From an uncultured Eubacterium sp. (GTDB lineage: Bacteria > Bacillota > Clostridia > Lachnospirales > Lachnospiraceae): a stretch of 42,323 nucleotides of DNA. Positions 32,040 through 41,199 of this stretch are shown here, in pieces. Under the pieces are notes generated by a model. The model searched no databases. It was not told where the DNA came from and was given only the letters and a program-made list of their open reading frames with translations. The position numbers and the translations under genes were made by a program. Numbering within the stretch: position 1 is the stretch's first letter; each line of letters opens with the position of its first letter. The DNA is taken from assembly GCA_948470065.1 (NCBI GenBank), contig CAOKNO010000017.1:1-42323 (forward strand). The letters run 5' to 3'.

Positions 32040-32049
32040 TGTATGGCTC

Positions 32050-32195
32050 TGTGAATACCGCCTTGAAATGGGTGGGACAAGCTGTGTATAACATAAAGAG
32101 CCAGAAGTAAGATTGTGGTTTAAATTCTTCTAAATGTGGATGAATTTCAAGGTTGTCCATAAAAACTAACATCAAAGGAACAAGAGTTATCCACA
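32050..32195. other. oriC: oriC, downstream half: DnaA boxes between dnaA and dnaN
   Basis: Perfect TTATNCACA-type boxes are at 32187-32195 (plus, TTATCCACA) and 32083-32091 (minus, TTATACACA). One-mismatch boxes are at 32135-32143 and 32050-32058 (both minus). In Bacillus the unwinding region lies in the matching dnaA-dnaN spacer. I could not identify the unwinding element here with confidence. Confidence 0.7.
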
Positions 32196-32207
32196 ATTGT
32201 TGGTCCA

Positions 32208-33557
32208 TTAATTGGGGTTGATTTTTTTCTTAATGGTTTCGATTAGATAACGGGTGTTCTCGTTTTTATCGTATTCTTCCGTTATTTTTTTGATTCCATG
32301 GATAATGGTGGAGTGATCCCTTCCGCCTAACAGAGTGCCGATTGCCTCTAAAGGGGTTCCGGTCATGTTTTTACAGAGGTACATGGCAATTTGGCGGGGA
32401 CGTGCGATTTCACTACTTCGGTTTTTGGAAATCATCTGGGCAGTAGAGATATTAAAGTGCTCTGCGACAATTTCAATGACAAGCTGCGGCGTAATCTCTT
32501 TTGGCTTGTCTGGTGAAATAATGTTTTGCAATTCCCTGATTGCCACTTCCATGGTAATCTCGGTATGTTCTAGGTTGGAAAAGGCGAGCAGCTTATTCAG
32601 TGCGCCTTCTAGCTCCCGGATATTGGACTTAATGTTAGCAGAAATATAATTCAGAATCTCATCATCTAAATGGAAACCGTCCATTTCCTGTTTCCGCCGT
32701 AGGATTGCCATCCTTGTTTCGTAATCTGGAAATCCAATATCTGCTAAAAGCCCGCATTCGAACCGGGAACGGATACGTTCTTCTAATGTTTCCATATCCT
32801 TCGGGGGTTTGTCCGAAGATAGGATAATTTGTTTTCCTGCCAAATAGAGGACGTTAAAGGTATGGAAAAATTCTTCCTGCGTGCTCTCTTTTCCGATAAT
32901 GAACTGGACGTCGTCAATCATAAGGACATCCACTGTCCGGTATTTATCCCTTAACTTGGTCATTGCAGAAGCGTTCCCGTTTCTTATGGAATCAATGACT
33001 TCATTCGTAAATTCCTCAGAAGTCACATAAATAACCTTTTTATCCGGCTTCTGTTTTAGGATGAAGTGGCCGATGCTCTGCATTAAGTGGGTCTTCCCTA
33101 ACCCTGGGCCTCCATATATATAGAGGGGATTGTATACTTCCCCAGGGGATTCCGATACGGCAAGGCTTGCGGCATGGGCAAATTTATTATTCTTACCAAC
33201 TACGAATGTTTCAAAGGTATAATTGGGATTAAGGGTAGCTTTTTCGTTATTGGCGGCAAACTCGGGGTTCCTGCTTTTAAACGGCTGGATCGCTTTTGTT
33301 TGTTCTTGCAGGATAAATTCTATCTCATAATCAGCGCCAATAATTTCCGCAATCGCTACTTTAATCGGAAGCATATACCTTTTTGTGATATAATTTCGGT
33401 CCATTTGTTCAGAGGGAACCAAGATATAAAGTTTTGAGCCTTCAATATTGTATACGCGCAATGGCTTTAGCCAGGTTTCAAAGGAAACATCAGTCAGCTC
33501 ATGTTCTTCCTTTACTGTCATGAGGATTTCGCCCCATTTTTCTAAAATAAGTTCCAT
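32208..33557 (-). CDS. dnaA: Chromosomal replication initiator DnaA
   Basis: 449 residues from the ATG at 33557, preceded by TTGGAGA. An in-frame extension to 33677 is rejected because the likely promoter (33609-33637) lies inside it. Domain I (about 1-80) is followed by a short linker and the AAA+ domain with Walker A GGPGLGKTH and Walker B MIDDVQF. The C-terminal DNA-binding domain carries the signature GGRDHSTIIHGIKKI. It binds the boxes on both sides of its own gene and melts the origin. A box just upstream of the -35 suggests autoregulation. Confidence 0.98.
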   Translation of the reverse strand: MELILEKWGEILMTVKEEHELTDVSFETWLKPLRVYNIEGSKLYILVPSEQMDRNYITKRYMLPIKVAIAEIIGADYEIEFILQEQTKAIQPFKSRNPEFAANNEKATLNPNYTFETFVVGKNNKFAHAASLAVSESPGEVYNPLYIYGGPGLGKTHLMQSIGHFILKQKPDKKVIYVTSEEFTNEVIDSIRNGNASAMTKLRDKYRTVDVLMIDDVQFIIGKESTQEEFFHTFNVLYLAGKQIILSSDKPPKDMETLEERIRSRFECGLLADIGFPDYETRMAILRRKQEMDGFHLDDEILNYISANIKSNIRELEGALNKLLAFSNLEHTEITMEVAIRELQNIISPDKPKEITPQLVIEIVAEHFNISTAQMISKNRSSEIARPRQIAMYLCKNMTGTPLEAIGTLLGGRDHSTIIHGIKKITEEYDKNENTRYLIETIKKKINPN

Positions 33558-33608
33558 GTCAATTCTCCAAACTTCCTGTTTTGTAAAATTCATAGTATTC
33601 CATACTCT

Positions 33609-33637
33609 ATAATAAAACAAATTGGGCGAATAATCAA
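33609..33637 (-). promoter_or_regulatory. Promoter of dnaA
   Basis: Minus-strand TTGATT (33632-33637), 17-bp spacer, TATTAT (33609-33614), about 50 bp before the chosen start. A perfect DnaA box (33646-33654) sits 9 bp upstream of the -35, well placed for repression by DnaA. Confidence 0.65.
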
Positions 33638-33645
33638 TAAAATTT

Positions 33646-33922
33646 TGTGTATAAAGTAGATGCAAACTTATAGACATCTTGTGGTTAACTTATTTTCCAC
33701 GCTTTTTCAACAGTGGAAAAAGGACTTGTCCAACTTATAAAAAATAGTTTATTCACATATCAACCATTGGAAAACCATCTATTTTTCAAAGTATTGGAAG
33801 AAATTGGTGGAAATATTCACAAGTTTTCAAAAAGTTATCCACAAGTTACCCACAGATTCTTGATAACTTTTTCATTGTGTGGATAATGTGAATAAAATGT
33901 GGATAACTATAGTTTATCCACA
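33646..33922. other. oriC: oriC, upstream half: main DnaA-box cluster
   Basis: Perfect TTATNCACA boxes lie at 33749-33757 (+), 33835-33843 (+), 33878-33886 (-), 33887-33895 (-), 33898-33906 (-), 33914-33922 (+) and 33646-33654 (-). One-mismatch copies are at 33846-33854 and 33680-33688. Three minus boxes are arranged head to tail, and the last forms a near-perfect 25-bp palindrome with the plus box at 33914. AT-rich stretches lie at 33735-33790 and 33971-34000. Transcription diverges from here on both sides. The rest of the dnaA-rpmH spacer holds one hairpin (33947-33963) and the rpmH promoter. Confidence 0.92.
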
Positions 33923-34001
33923 AACGGGCAGGCTACCTATGTACCCAAGCGTTTAGAACGCTTCTAGGCAATAAAAATTCTAGAAAATCGAATAAAATAG
34001 C

Positions 34002-34029
34002 TTGACTTGGAAGTAATATTTGGTATAAT
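34002..34029 (+). promoter_or_regulatory. Promoter of rpmH
   Basis: TTGACT (34002-34007), 16-bp spacer, TATAAT (34024-34029), 40 bp before the rpmH start. A strong AGGAGGTGG ribosome site follows. It probably drives rpmH strongly and, past the terminator at 34204-34227, the downstream genes at a lower level. Confidence 0.8.
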
Positions 34030-34069
34030 GAAATATGATGTTTTTTAACACAGAGGAGGTGGATGACCT

Positions 34070-34204
34070 ATGAAAATGACATTTCAGCCAAAGAAAAGGC
34101 ACAGATCCAAAGTGCACGGTTTTCGGAAGAGGATGAGCACGAAGGGCGGAAGGAAAGTTTTAGCTGCTAGGAGATTAAAAGGAAGAAAAAAATTATCAGC
34201 GTAG
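34070..34204 (+). CDS. rpmH: 50S ribosomal protein L34
   Basis: A 44-residue, highly basic protein. It begins [19 protein letters not shown] and continues with [24 protein letters not shown], the textbook L34 sequence. AGGAGGTGG lies 8 bp upstream. It is the first gene of the plus-strand arm leaving the origin. Confidence 0.98.
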   Translation: MKMTFQPKKRHRSKVHGFRKRMSTKGGRKVLAARRLKGRKKLSA

Positions 34205-34227
34205 GCCACAGAGTTTGTGGTCTTTTT
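34204..34227 (+). terminator. Attenuator-like terminator between rpmH and rnpA
   Basis: A 7-bp stem (34204-34210 with 34216-34222, one G-T pair), 5-nt loop and five T residues (34223-34227). It overlaps the last base of rpmH and ends 14 bp before rnpA. It likely cuts most transcripts after rpmH, so that L34 is made in excess over RNase P protein. Confidence 0.75.
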
Positions 34228-34241
34228 CGTATCTCTCAATT

Positions 34242-34592
34242 ATGAAATATTCGGAATCATTAAAGAAAAACAGTTATTTCCAGAACGTATATAAAAATGG
34301 AAGGTCTTATGCGAACCGGAATCTTGTCATGTACGTTCTGGAAAATAATTCGGACAAGAACAGAATTGGTATATCGGTAAGTAAAAAAGTAGGAAATAGT
34401 GTTATAAGACATCACATTACCCGTTTGATCCGGGAGTCGTACCGGCTCTCCGAAGAAGAATTTTGTTGTGGCTGGGATATTGTAGTGATCGCCAGGATAG
34501 CAGCGAAACAGATTTCTTACCAGGAAACCCAGCGTTCCCTACTGCATCTTGGGAAGCTTCACCGTATTTTGAAGAATGGGAAGAAGCAATGA
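34242..34592 (+). CDS. rnpA: Ribonuclease P protein component
   Basis: 116 residues, the usual size. It contains the family signature KKVGNSVIRHHITRLIRESYR, with RHHITR where many species have RNRIKR. The protein binds RNase P RNA and helps cleave tRNA 5' leaders. The start at 34242 (MKYSES) fits the family; the in-frame TTG at 34215 lies inside the terminator stem. No ribosome site precedes 34242, so translation is probably weak. The stop overlaps yidD. Confidence 0.95.
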   Translation: MKYSESLKKNSYFQNVYKNGRSYANRNLVMYVLENNSDKNRIGISVSKKVGNSVIRHHITRLIRESYRLSEEEFCCGWDIVVIARIAAKQISYQETQRSLLHLGKLHRILKNGKKQ

Positions 34593-34852
34593 AGTTGATA
34601 AAAGCGATTAAAAGCTTATCTGCCGGAAAAGAAGATGTAGGTTTGAAGGCAATCATCATTACAATGATTAAATTTTATCAGAAATATCTATCACCTTATA
34701 AGACCACGAAATGCCCATATTATCCTACCTGTTCTGCTTATGGATTGGAAGCAGTCCAGAAGCATGGGGCAATTAAGGGGTCTATTTTGGCTGGATGGAG
34801 AATTTTAAGGTGCAATCCTTTTTCTAAGGGAGGTTACGATCCAGTGCCGTAA
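34589..34852 (+). CDS. yidD: Membrane protein insertion efficiency factor YidD
   Basis: 87 residues from an ATG that overlaps the rnpA stop (ATGA), implying coupled translation. It shows the family core FYQKYLSP, CPYYPTCSAYGLEA and RILRCNPFSKGGYDPVP. The protein is amphipathic and membrane-associated and assists YidC. An internal Met before IKFYQ is an alternative start, giving a family-typical short form. Confidence 0.95.
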   Translation: MKLIKAIKSLSAGKEDVGLKAIIITMIKFYQKYLSPYKTTKCPYYPTCSAYGLEAVQKHGAIKGSILAGWRILRCNPFSKGGYDPVP

Positions 34853-34899
34853 CTCCTTGCGTGGGTATCGCGTATTTTGAATTGAGGAGGTTCATTATT

Positions 34900-36159
34900 T
34901 TGACAGAGATTATTCTGACCCAGTACCAGGGAAAGATTATAGGGCCGGTTGCAAGGCTGATTGGATTGATTATGAACTGGCTGTATACATTTTTAAACAG
35001 TGCGTTCAGTATCCAGAATATTACAATCTGCATTATCCTGTTTACTGTGATCATTTATTTCCTTCTGTTGCCGCTGACATACAAGCAACAGAAATTTTCC
35101 AGGCTTTCCCAGGAGATACAGCCGGAAGTAAACGCAATCCGTGAGAAATACAAGAATAAAAAGGATCAGGTATCCATGCAGAAGATGCAGGAGGAAACGC
35201 AGGCAGTTTACAGCAAATATGGCGTTTCTACTATGGGAAGCTGCGTCCAGTTGTTGATCAATTTCCCAATTATGTTAGCCATGTACCAGGTAATCCGCAA
35301 TATCCCAGCGTATGTAAGCAGCGTAAAGGCTGTGTATACCCCTTTGGTGGATCAGATTATGGGGGTATCTGGATATCAGGATACAATGACCTCTTTTTTG
35401 GAGAAGGCGGGCGTAAATACCGTCAGATTAGATTTTGAGTCGTCGCAGACGGCCGTAAATTCGATTATTGACGTGCTCTATGCATTGCCGAGCCGCGGAT
35501 GGGAAATTTTAAAAGACAGCTTCACCGGGCTGACGGATGTTATAACGACGACAGAAGCCAGCGTATCCCATTTAAATGACTTTTTTGGGATTAATATTGC
35601 AAATTCTCCAATGAACCTGATTGCTTCTGGTTGGGGGGAGAAGAATTTCCTGATTATTTTTGTGGCGCTTTTAATTCCTCTGGTTTCATACGGTTCCCAG
35701 ATCTTAAACTTGAAGCTTATGCCGACGTCTAGCTCTCCAAATGGGGAAGACGCAATGGCAAAGCAGATGAAGACAATGAATACGATGCTGCCGTTATTTT
35801 CTTTGTTTATGGTATTTACCGTCCCAGTAGGCCTTGGTATTTACTGGATTACAGGTTCTATTGTACGTTCCGCCCAGCAGGTGGTATTGAACAAGCATAT
35901 GAAAAATTTGGATTTAGATTCTATTATTGAGAAAAACAAAGAAAAGGCGGAGAAAAAAAGAGAAAAGCAGGGTATTTATGCCAACCAGATTACAAATGCT
36001 GCAAGAATCAGTACGAGAAGTATGATCCATCCTGAAACGGATTCTGAGAAGGAAGCGCTTATCAAAAAAGCAGAGGATTATGCAAAAGTTGCCAGGAAAG
36101 GAAGTTTATTAGAAAAAGCAAATATGGTAAAGGAATTTAACGAACGGAATAATAAATAG
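34900..36159 (+). CDS. yidC: Membrane protein insertase YidC/OxaA
   Basis: 419 residues starting at TTG (34900), chosen because GAGGAGG ends 9 bp upstream; an in-frame GTG at 34861 has no site. About five membrane segments (for example ITICIILFTVIIYFLLLPLTY) and a cytosolic loop with QPEVNAIREKYKNKKDQ are typical. A lysine-rich C-terminal tail follows. It inserts membrane proteins with or without SecYEG. The enlarged extracellular loop between segments (around 150-230) is common in Clostridia. Confidence 0.97.
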   Translation: MTEIILTQYQGKIIGPVARLIGLIMNWLYTFLNSAFSIQNITICIILFTVIIYFLLLPLTYKQQKFSRLSQEIQPEVNAIREKYKNKKDQVSMQKMQEETQAVYSKYGVSTMGSCVQLLINFPIMLAMYQVIRNIPAYVSSVKAVYTPLVDQIMGVSGYQDTMTSFLEKAGVNTVRLDFESSQTAVNSIIDVLYALPSRGWEILKDSFTGLTDVITTTEASVSHLNDFFGINIANSPMNLIASGWGEKNFLIIFVALLIPLVSYGSQILNLKLMPTSSSPNGEDAMAKQMKTMNTMLPLFSLFMVFTVPVGLGIYWITGSIVRSAQQVVLNKHMKNLDLDSIIEKNKEKAEKKREKQGIYANQITNAARISTRSMIHPETDSEKEALIKKAEDYAKVARKGSLLEKANMVKEFNERNNK

Positions 36160-36198
36160 AAGTACCATGGTTGTGAATGGAAATAGGGGGAATTTTGG

Positions 36199-36867
36199 AT
36201 GGATTTTATTGAGATTTCAGCAAAAACAGTAGATGATGCCGTAACAAATGGCTTGATACAGCTTGGGACGACAAGTGATAAAGTAGAATATGAAGTGATT
36301 GAAAAAGGAAGCGCCGGTTTCTTTGGCATTGGGAGCAAGCCTGCAAAAATCAAGATTTGGAAAAAATCGACAATTGAAGATTATGTCAATGATTTCTTGC
36401 AGGATGTATTCCATGCCATGGATATGAAGGTTGAGGTTTCAATTACAAAAAGCGAGGATGGTAAGACGATTGATGTGCAATTGAAGGGTGAGGATATGGG
36501 CGTTTTGATTGGGAAACGCGGACAGACCTTAGATTCCCTTCAGTACTTAACGAATCTTGCGGTTGGGAAACAAGTGAATGAATATGTTAAGGTTAAAATT
36601 GATACGGAAGATTACCGCAAACGGAGAAGGGAAACATTAGAGAACCTTGCAAGGAACATTGCTTATAAGGTAAAGAGGACGAAACATCCAGTATCTTTAG
36701 AGCCAATGAATCCATTTGAACGGCGTGTCATCCATTCCGCATTGCAGAACGATCGCTATGTAAGTACCCATAGCGAAGGAGAAGAGCCTTACCGCCATGT
36801 AGTGGTAACCTTGAAACGGAACCGGGAAGATGCGGGAAGCCGCAGCTATAAAAAACAAGAAAATTAA
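36199..36867 (+). CDS. jag: RNA-binding protein Jag (KhpB)
   Basis: 222 residues. A Jag-N domain (1-55, EVIEKGSAGFFGIGSKPAKI) is followed by a KH domain with the GXXG loop IGKRGQ and an R3H domain (ERRVIHSALQNDRYVSTHSEG). It binds many small and messenger RNAs in Gram-positives and affects cell elongation. It lies 39 bp after yidC in the usual pairing and is closed by a strong terminator. Confidence 0.97.
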   Translation: MDFIEISAKTVDDAVTNGLIQLGTTSDKVEYEVIEKGSAGFFGIGSKPAKIKIWKKSTIEDYVNDFLQDVFHAMDMKVEVSITKSEDGKTIDVQLKGEDMGVLIGKRGQTLDSLQYLTNLAVGKQVNEYVKVKIDTEDYRKRRRETLENLARNIAYKVKRTKHPVSLEPMNPFERRVIHSALQNDRYVSTHSEGEEPYRHVVVTLKRNREDAGSRSYKKQEN

Positions 36868-36872
36868 TTAAG

Positions 36873-36927
36873 AAGACTTTCTCAATATTGCAGTTCGTGT
36901 ATCGCAGGGTGTTGGGGGAGTCTTTTT
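36873..36927 (+). terminator. Terminator after jag
   Basis: A 13-bp stem with several G-T pairs (36873-36885 with 36912-36924) overlapping five T residues (36923-36927). It ends the rpmH-jag transcript. A small hairpin (36946-36962) follows just before the mnmE ribosome site. Confidence 0.82.
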
Positions 36928-36979
36928 CTGATTGGGATTCCATATCATACCTTAGTGGTATGGGCTAGAAAGGAAGCTT

Positions 36980-38374
36980 ATGCATACAGATACAATTGCA
37001 GCGGTTGCGACAGGTATGGCAAGTTCCGGGATAGGGATTGTTAGGATGAGTGGAACAGACGCACTGCAGGTAATCGATCAAATATACCGTCCGAAGCATG
37101 GAGATAAGAAATTGTCTAAGGCCAAAAGCCATACCATTCATTATGGTTTTATTTTCGATGGGCCAAAGGCGGTAGATGAGGTAATGGTATCCATCCTGAG
37201 AGCGCCTTTGACGTATACGAGGGAGGATACGGTTGAGATTAACTGCCATGGCGGATTCTTAGTGACAAAGCGTGTCTTAGAAACGGTCGTCAAATACGGT
37301 GCAAGGCTTGCAGAACCAGGAGAGTTTACGAAGCGTGCGTTTTTAAATGGAAGGATTGATCTTTCCCAGGCGGAAGCTGTTATGGATCTGATTCAGGCAA
37401 AAAACGATTTTGCATTAGAATCGTCGCTTGATCAGTTAAAAGGAAGCCTCAAAGACAAGATCACAGGCTTAAGGGCTATCATCATCCATGAGATTGCTTT
37501 TCTAGAGTCGGCTTTGGATGATCCTGAACATATTTCACTAGAAGGATACCGGGATAGGCTTTTGCCTATTGTAGAAGATCTGTCTAAGCAAATCCAAGGT
37601 TTATTAGATTCTTATGAAAGCGGATCCTTGCAAAAGGAAGGGATCCAGACAGCCATTATTGGGAAGCCCAATGCGGGGAAGTCCTCCTTGATGAATTTAT
37701 TCGTAGGGAAAGAACGTGCAATTGTAACAGATATTGCAGGAACGACGCGCGATACTTTGGAGGAACAAATCTGTTTGTCTGGGATCCCATTTCATATTAT
37801 GGATACGGCAGGCATACGCAATACAGAAGATATGGTAGAAAAAATAGGCGTCGATCGGGCCAAAGCATCCATGGAAAATGCAGATTTCGTTCTTTATGTC
37901 GTGGATTCTTCTATTTCCTTGGATGAGAACGATTACAAGATCCTTGGCTTGTTGCAAGGAAAAAAAGCAATGGCGCTGTTAAACAAATCTGATTTAACCC
38001 AAAATGTTTCTTTTGAAGATATTAAGCTAGAAATGGATCGGATGGGTTTGGATCTTCCTGTCGTTTCTATTTCCGCAAAAGAAGGGTCTGGAATGGAAGA
38101 ATTTATAGCAAAAGTAAAGGAAATGTTCTTTCATGGAGAATTACATTTTTCGCAAGAAGAGGCTGTTATTACAAATGTAAGGCATAAAACCTCGCTTCAG
38201 GAAGCGCTGGATAGCTTGGGTTTTGTTATCAAGGGGATTCAAGATCAGTTACCAGAGGATTTTTATTCGATCGATTTAATGGATGCGTACGAACGTTTGG
38301 GAAGTGTGATTGGGGAATCCGTAGGAGAAGATTTGGTGGATGAGATTTTTTCTAAATTCTGTATGGGGAAATAA
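36980..38374 (+). CDS. mnmE: tRNA modification GTPase MnmE
   Basis: 464 residues. The N-terminal folate-binding domain (IAAVATGMASSGIGIVRMSG), G1 GKPNAGKSS near residue 225, DTAGI, NKSD and the C-terminal CMGK with the conserved cysteine are all present. With MnmG it makes the 5-carboxymethylaminomethyl group on wobble uridine. AAAGGAAG precedes the ATG. Confidence 0.98.
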   Translation: MHTDTIAAVATGMASSGIGIVRMSGTDALQVIDQIYRPKHGDKKLSKAKSHTIHYGFIFDGPKAVDEVMVSILRAPLTYTREDTVEINCHGGFLVTKRVLETVVKYGARLAEPGEFTKRAFLNGRIDLSQAEAVMDLIQAKNDFALESSLDQLKGSLKDKITGLRAIIIHEIAFLESALDDPEHISLEGYRDRLLPIVEDLSKQIQGLLDSYESGSLQKEGIQTAIIGKPNAGKSSLMNLFVGKERAIVTDIAGTTRDTLEEQICLSGIPFHIMDTAGIRNTEDMVEKIGVDRAKASMENADFVLYVVDSSISLDENDYKILGLLQGKKAMALLNKSDLTQNVSFEDIKLEMDRMGLDLPVVSISAKEGSGMEEFIAKVKEMFFHGELHFSQEEAVITNVRHKTSLQEALDSLGFVIKGIQDQLPEDFYSIDLMDAYERLGSVIGESVGEDLVDEIFSKFCMGK

Positions 38375-38413
38375 AAGTGCTGCTAAAGACAGGCAAGGTA
38401 GGAGGAAGTATTT

Positions 38414-40312
38414 ATGGATTGCATTACAGAATATTACGATGTATGCGTTGTAGGGGCGGGTCATGCAGGATGCGAGGCGGCGCTTGCTTGTGCAAGGCTT
38501 GGTATGGAAACCATTTTATTTACAGTTAGTATAGAAAGCATTGCAATGATGCCATGCAATCCGAATATCGGAGGTAGTTCAAAAGGGCATTTGGTTCGGG
38601 AAATTGACGCTTTGGGCGGGCAGATGGGCATTACGATTGACCAGACCTTTATTCAGTCAAAAATGCTGAACGTGTCCAAAGGGCCAGCCGTCCATTCGCT
38701 CCGTGCGCAGGCAGATAAGGCGGAATATAGCCGGAATATGCGTATGACGCTAGAGCAAACCGAACATTTGACCATCCGTCAGGGGGAAGTGACGAAGCTT
38801 CTGATCGAAGATGGGAAAATAAAAGGGGTAAAGACGTTTTCTGGCGCAGTTTACAATAGTAAAGCAGTTGTGCTCTGTACGGGGACTTATTTGAAATCCA
38901 GATGTCTGTATGGGGACGTTGTAAACTATACTGGTCCAAACGGTTTACAATCTGCCAATTATCTTTCGGATTCTCTGCGGGAAAATGGCATTGAGCTGCT
39001 TCGTTTTAAGACGGGGACGCCAGCCCGTGTGGATGGGAGGACCGTTGATTTCAGTAAAATGCAAGAGCAGAAGGGGGACAGCCGTATTGTGCCTTTTTCA
39101 TTTACGACAGATCCAGAATCCATACAAAAAGAACAAGTATCTTGCTGGTTAACGTATACGAATGAAGAAACGCATGAGATTATCCGGGACAACTTGGACC
39201 GCTCTCCCTTGTATTCCGGCATGATCGAAGGCGCTGGTCCAAGGTATTGCCCTTCGATCGAGGATAAAGTCGTGAAATTTGCAGACAAAGAGCGCCATCA
39301 AGTCTTTTTAGAGCCAGAAGGGCTGTCTACCAATGAAATGTATGTTGGCGGGATGTCAAGTTCCCTTCCAGAGGACGTCCAGTATCGCATGTACCGCAGC
39401 GTCGCAGGCCTAGAGCACGTGAAAATTGTAAGGAACGCATATGCCATTGAGTATGACTGCATCGATCCCAGGCAGCTTTCCCCTTCGTTGGAATTTAAGA
39501 AAATAAAAGGCTTGTTTTCCGGAGGGCAGTTGAATGGAAGCTCGGGTTATGAGGAAGCGGCGGCTCAAGGGCTTCTTGCTGGAATTAATGCGGCGATGTA
39601 TATATTGGGCAAAGAGCCTTTTATCCTGGACCGGTCGGAAGCTTATATTGGCGTATTGATCGACGATCTTGTTACGAAAGAAAACCGCGAGCCTTACCGG
39701 ATGATGACTTCTAGGGCGGAGTACCGGCTGCTCTTACGTCAGGACAATGCTGATTTGCGCCTTACGAAAAAAGGCTTCCAGATAGGGTTGATAAGAGAAG
39801 AAAGATACCAGCGTGTTGTGGAAAAAGCGTCTTTGATCCAAAAGGAGGTGGACCGCATCCAAAATGTGCACATTGGGGCGACCAAACAAGTGCAGGAATT
39901 GTTATGCCGTTGCAAAAGCACTCCTCTAAAGGCTGGGAGTACGATTGCAGAATTGATCCGAAGGCCTGAATTGTGTTATGAAGATTTGGAAGAAATCGAT
40001 CCAGGGCGTCCAAAGCTGTGGGATGATGTGGTGGAACAGGTGAATATCCATATCAAGTACGATGGATATATAAAAAGGCAATTGAAACAGGTGAAGGAAT
40101 TTAAGCGGCTGGAACATAAGAAATTACCAGAACATTTTGATTATAACCAGGTCAATAGCCTTCGGATTGAAGCAAAACAGAAGCTAAACCTTTACCAGCC
40201 AGTAAGCGTTGGACAGGCTTCAAGGATATCTGGCGTATCGCCGGCAGATATTTCCGTGCTGTTGGTTTATTTTGAACAAAAATACAGGAAAGACAGGAAG
40301 GACGAAGCATGA
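38414..40312 (+). CDS. mnmG: tRNA uridine modification enzyme MnmG (GidA)
   Basis: 632 residues. FAD-binding motif [10 protein letters not shown] at the N-terminus, the GidA signatures [11 protein letters not shown] and [14 protein letters not shown], and the long helical C-terminus are intact. It acts with MnmE. GTAGGAGG lies upstream; its stop overlaps rsmG. Confidence 0.98.
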   Translation: MDCITEYYDVCVVGAGHAGCEAALACARLGMETILFTVSIESIAMMPCNPNIGGSSKGHLVREIDALGGQMGITIDQTFIQSKMLNVSKGPAVHSLRAQADKAEYSRNMRMTLEQTEHLTIRQGEVTKLLIEDGKIKGVKTFSGAVYNSKAVVLCTGTYLKSRCLYGDVVNYTGPNGLQSANYLSDSLRENGIELLRFKTGTPARVDGRTVDFSKMQEQKGDSRIVPFSFTTDPESIQKEQVSCWLTYTNEETHEIIRDNLDRSPLYSGMIEGAGPRYCPSIEDKVVKFADKERHQVFLEPEGLSTNEMYVGGMSSSLPEDVQYRMYRSVAGLEHVKIVRNAYAIEYDCIDPRQLSPSLEFKKIKGLFSGGQLNGSSGYEEAAAQGLLAGINAAMYILGKEPFILDRSEAYIGVLIDDLVTKENREPYRMMTSRAEYRLLLRQDNADLRLTKKGFQIGLIREERYQRVVEKASLIQKEVDRIQNVHIGATKQVQELLCRCKSTPLKAGSTIAELIRRPELCYEDLEEIDPGRPKLWDDVVEQVNIHIKYDGYIKRQLKQVKEFKRLEHKKLPEHFDYNQVNSLRIEAKQKLNLYQPVSVGQASRISGVSPADISVLLVYFEQKYRKDRKDEA

Positions 40313-41040
40313 GCATTACGTTAAGCCAATTGGATCCGTTAAAGTATGGATGTGAAGATCTTAAGATTAAGCTTACAGATGATAAATTGCAGCAGTTTAT
40401 AGTATATTATGAAAAAATGATCGAAAGAAATAAGGTTATGAACCTGACTGCAATAACAGAACTGCAGGAAGTGATAGAAAAGCATTTTCTGGATTCCTTA
40501 AGCCTGGCGGATAGGATAGATTTAAACCAGGAATTGTATATTCTGGACTTAGGCACAGGAGCTGGATTTCCAGGCATCCCGTTAAAGATTGCATTTCCAC
40601 AGTTAAAAATCATATTGATGGATTCTCTGCGCAAGCGTGTCGTGTTCCTAGAGGAGATGATAGAAACCCTTGGTTTTTCCAACTGTTCTGCAGTACATGG
40701 AAGAGCGGAAGAACTGGCAAGGAAGGCTGAATATCGGGAACAATTTGATCTTTGTGTTTCAAGGGCAGTTGCAAACCTTTCTTCCTTAAGTGAATACTGT
40801 ATCCCCTTTGTAAAAGTAGGCGGGGACTTTATTTCCTATAAATCTGGAGAAATTGAAGAAGAAGCCGCTAGGGCCAAAAAAGCCATATCCATATTAGGTG
40901 GGGAGTTAACCGAGATACACAAATTTACTTTGGCTGGGACAGAGTTGTCCAGATCCTTTGTCCGTATCCATAAGAAAAAGAAGACGCCGAACGCATATCC
41001 AAGGAATGCAGGGATTCCGTCTAGAAAACCTATTCTGTAA
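40309..41040 (+). CDS. rsmG: 16S rRNA (guanine527-N7)-methyltransferase RsmG
   Basis: 243 residues. The SAM-binding motif [15 protein letters not shown] and the CVSRAVA segment are typical. It methylates G527 of 16S rRNA; loss gives low-level streptomycin resistance in other species. It overlaps mnmG by ATGA. The C-terminus is basic ([15 protein letters not shown]). Confidence 0.97.
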   Translation: MSITLSQLDPLKYGCEDLKIKLTDDKLQQFIVYYEKMIERNKVMNLTAITELQEVIEKHFLDSLSLADRIDLNQELYILDLGTGAGFPGIPLKIAFPQLKIILMDSLRKRVVFLEEMIETLGFSNCSAVHGRAEELARKAEYREQFDLCVSRAVANLSSLSEYCIPFVKVGGDFISYKSGEIEEEAARAKKAISILGGELTEIHKFTLAGTELSRSFVRIHKKKKTPNAYPRNAGIPSRKPIL

Positions 41041-41071
41041 AAAGAGAGACATTGCGATTTCACAAAGAATA

Positions 41072-41168
41072 AGGGGCTGTTGCAAAATAGATGTTATATA
41101 CAAAATACGGATTTTATATACATAGATTCATCTAATCTTATATAAACAATACTTTGCAACAACCCCTG
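41072..41168. mobile_element. 97-bp inverted-repeat element downstream of rsmG
   Basis: GGGGCTGTTGCAAAATA (41073-41089) faces its near inverse at 41150-41166, and the arms extend weakly to about 28 bp, so the whole segment can fold into one long AT-rich hairpin. GAATA occurs at 41067-41071 and 41169-41173 and could be a 5-bp target duplication. The ends resemble insertion-sequence ends of the GTTGCAAA type (as in IS6-like elements), but there is no transposase. It lies between two convergent genes and may also stop transcription. Confidence 0.55.
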
Positions 41169-41199
41169 GAATACCATATCGTATTTTGTAAGATCCCTG

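Noticed and set aside
32008-32208. 66-codon minus-strand frame whose ATG overlaps the dnaA stop (TAATG)
   Set aside because: It covers the DnaA boxes and the hairpin in the dnaA-dnaN spacer, resembles no protein, and its composition looks non-coding.
33558-33677. 40-codon N-terminal extension of dnaA
   Set aside because: It contains the probable dnaA promoter and a DnaA box, and the ATG at 33557 has the ribosome site and matches normal DnaA starts.
33947-33963. Perfect 7-bp hairpin AAGCGTT-TAG-AACGCTT as a terminator
   Set aside because: No T tract follows on either strand and no gene ends here; it is left as an unexplained structure in the origin spacer.
34463-34588. Longer YidD frame starting inside rnpA
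   Set aside because: The extra residues are out-of-frame rnpA sequence; the ATGA overlap at 34589 gives the family-typical length.
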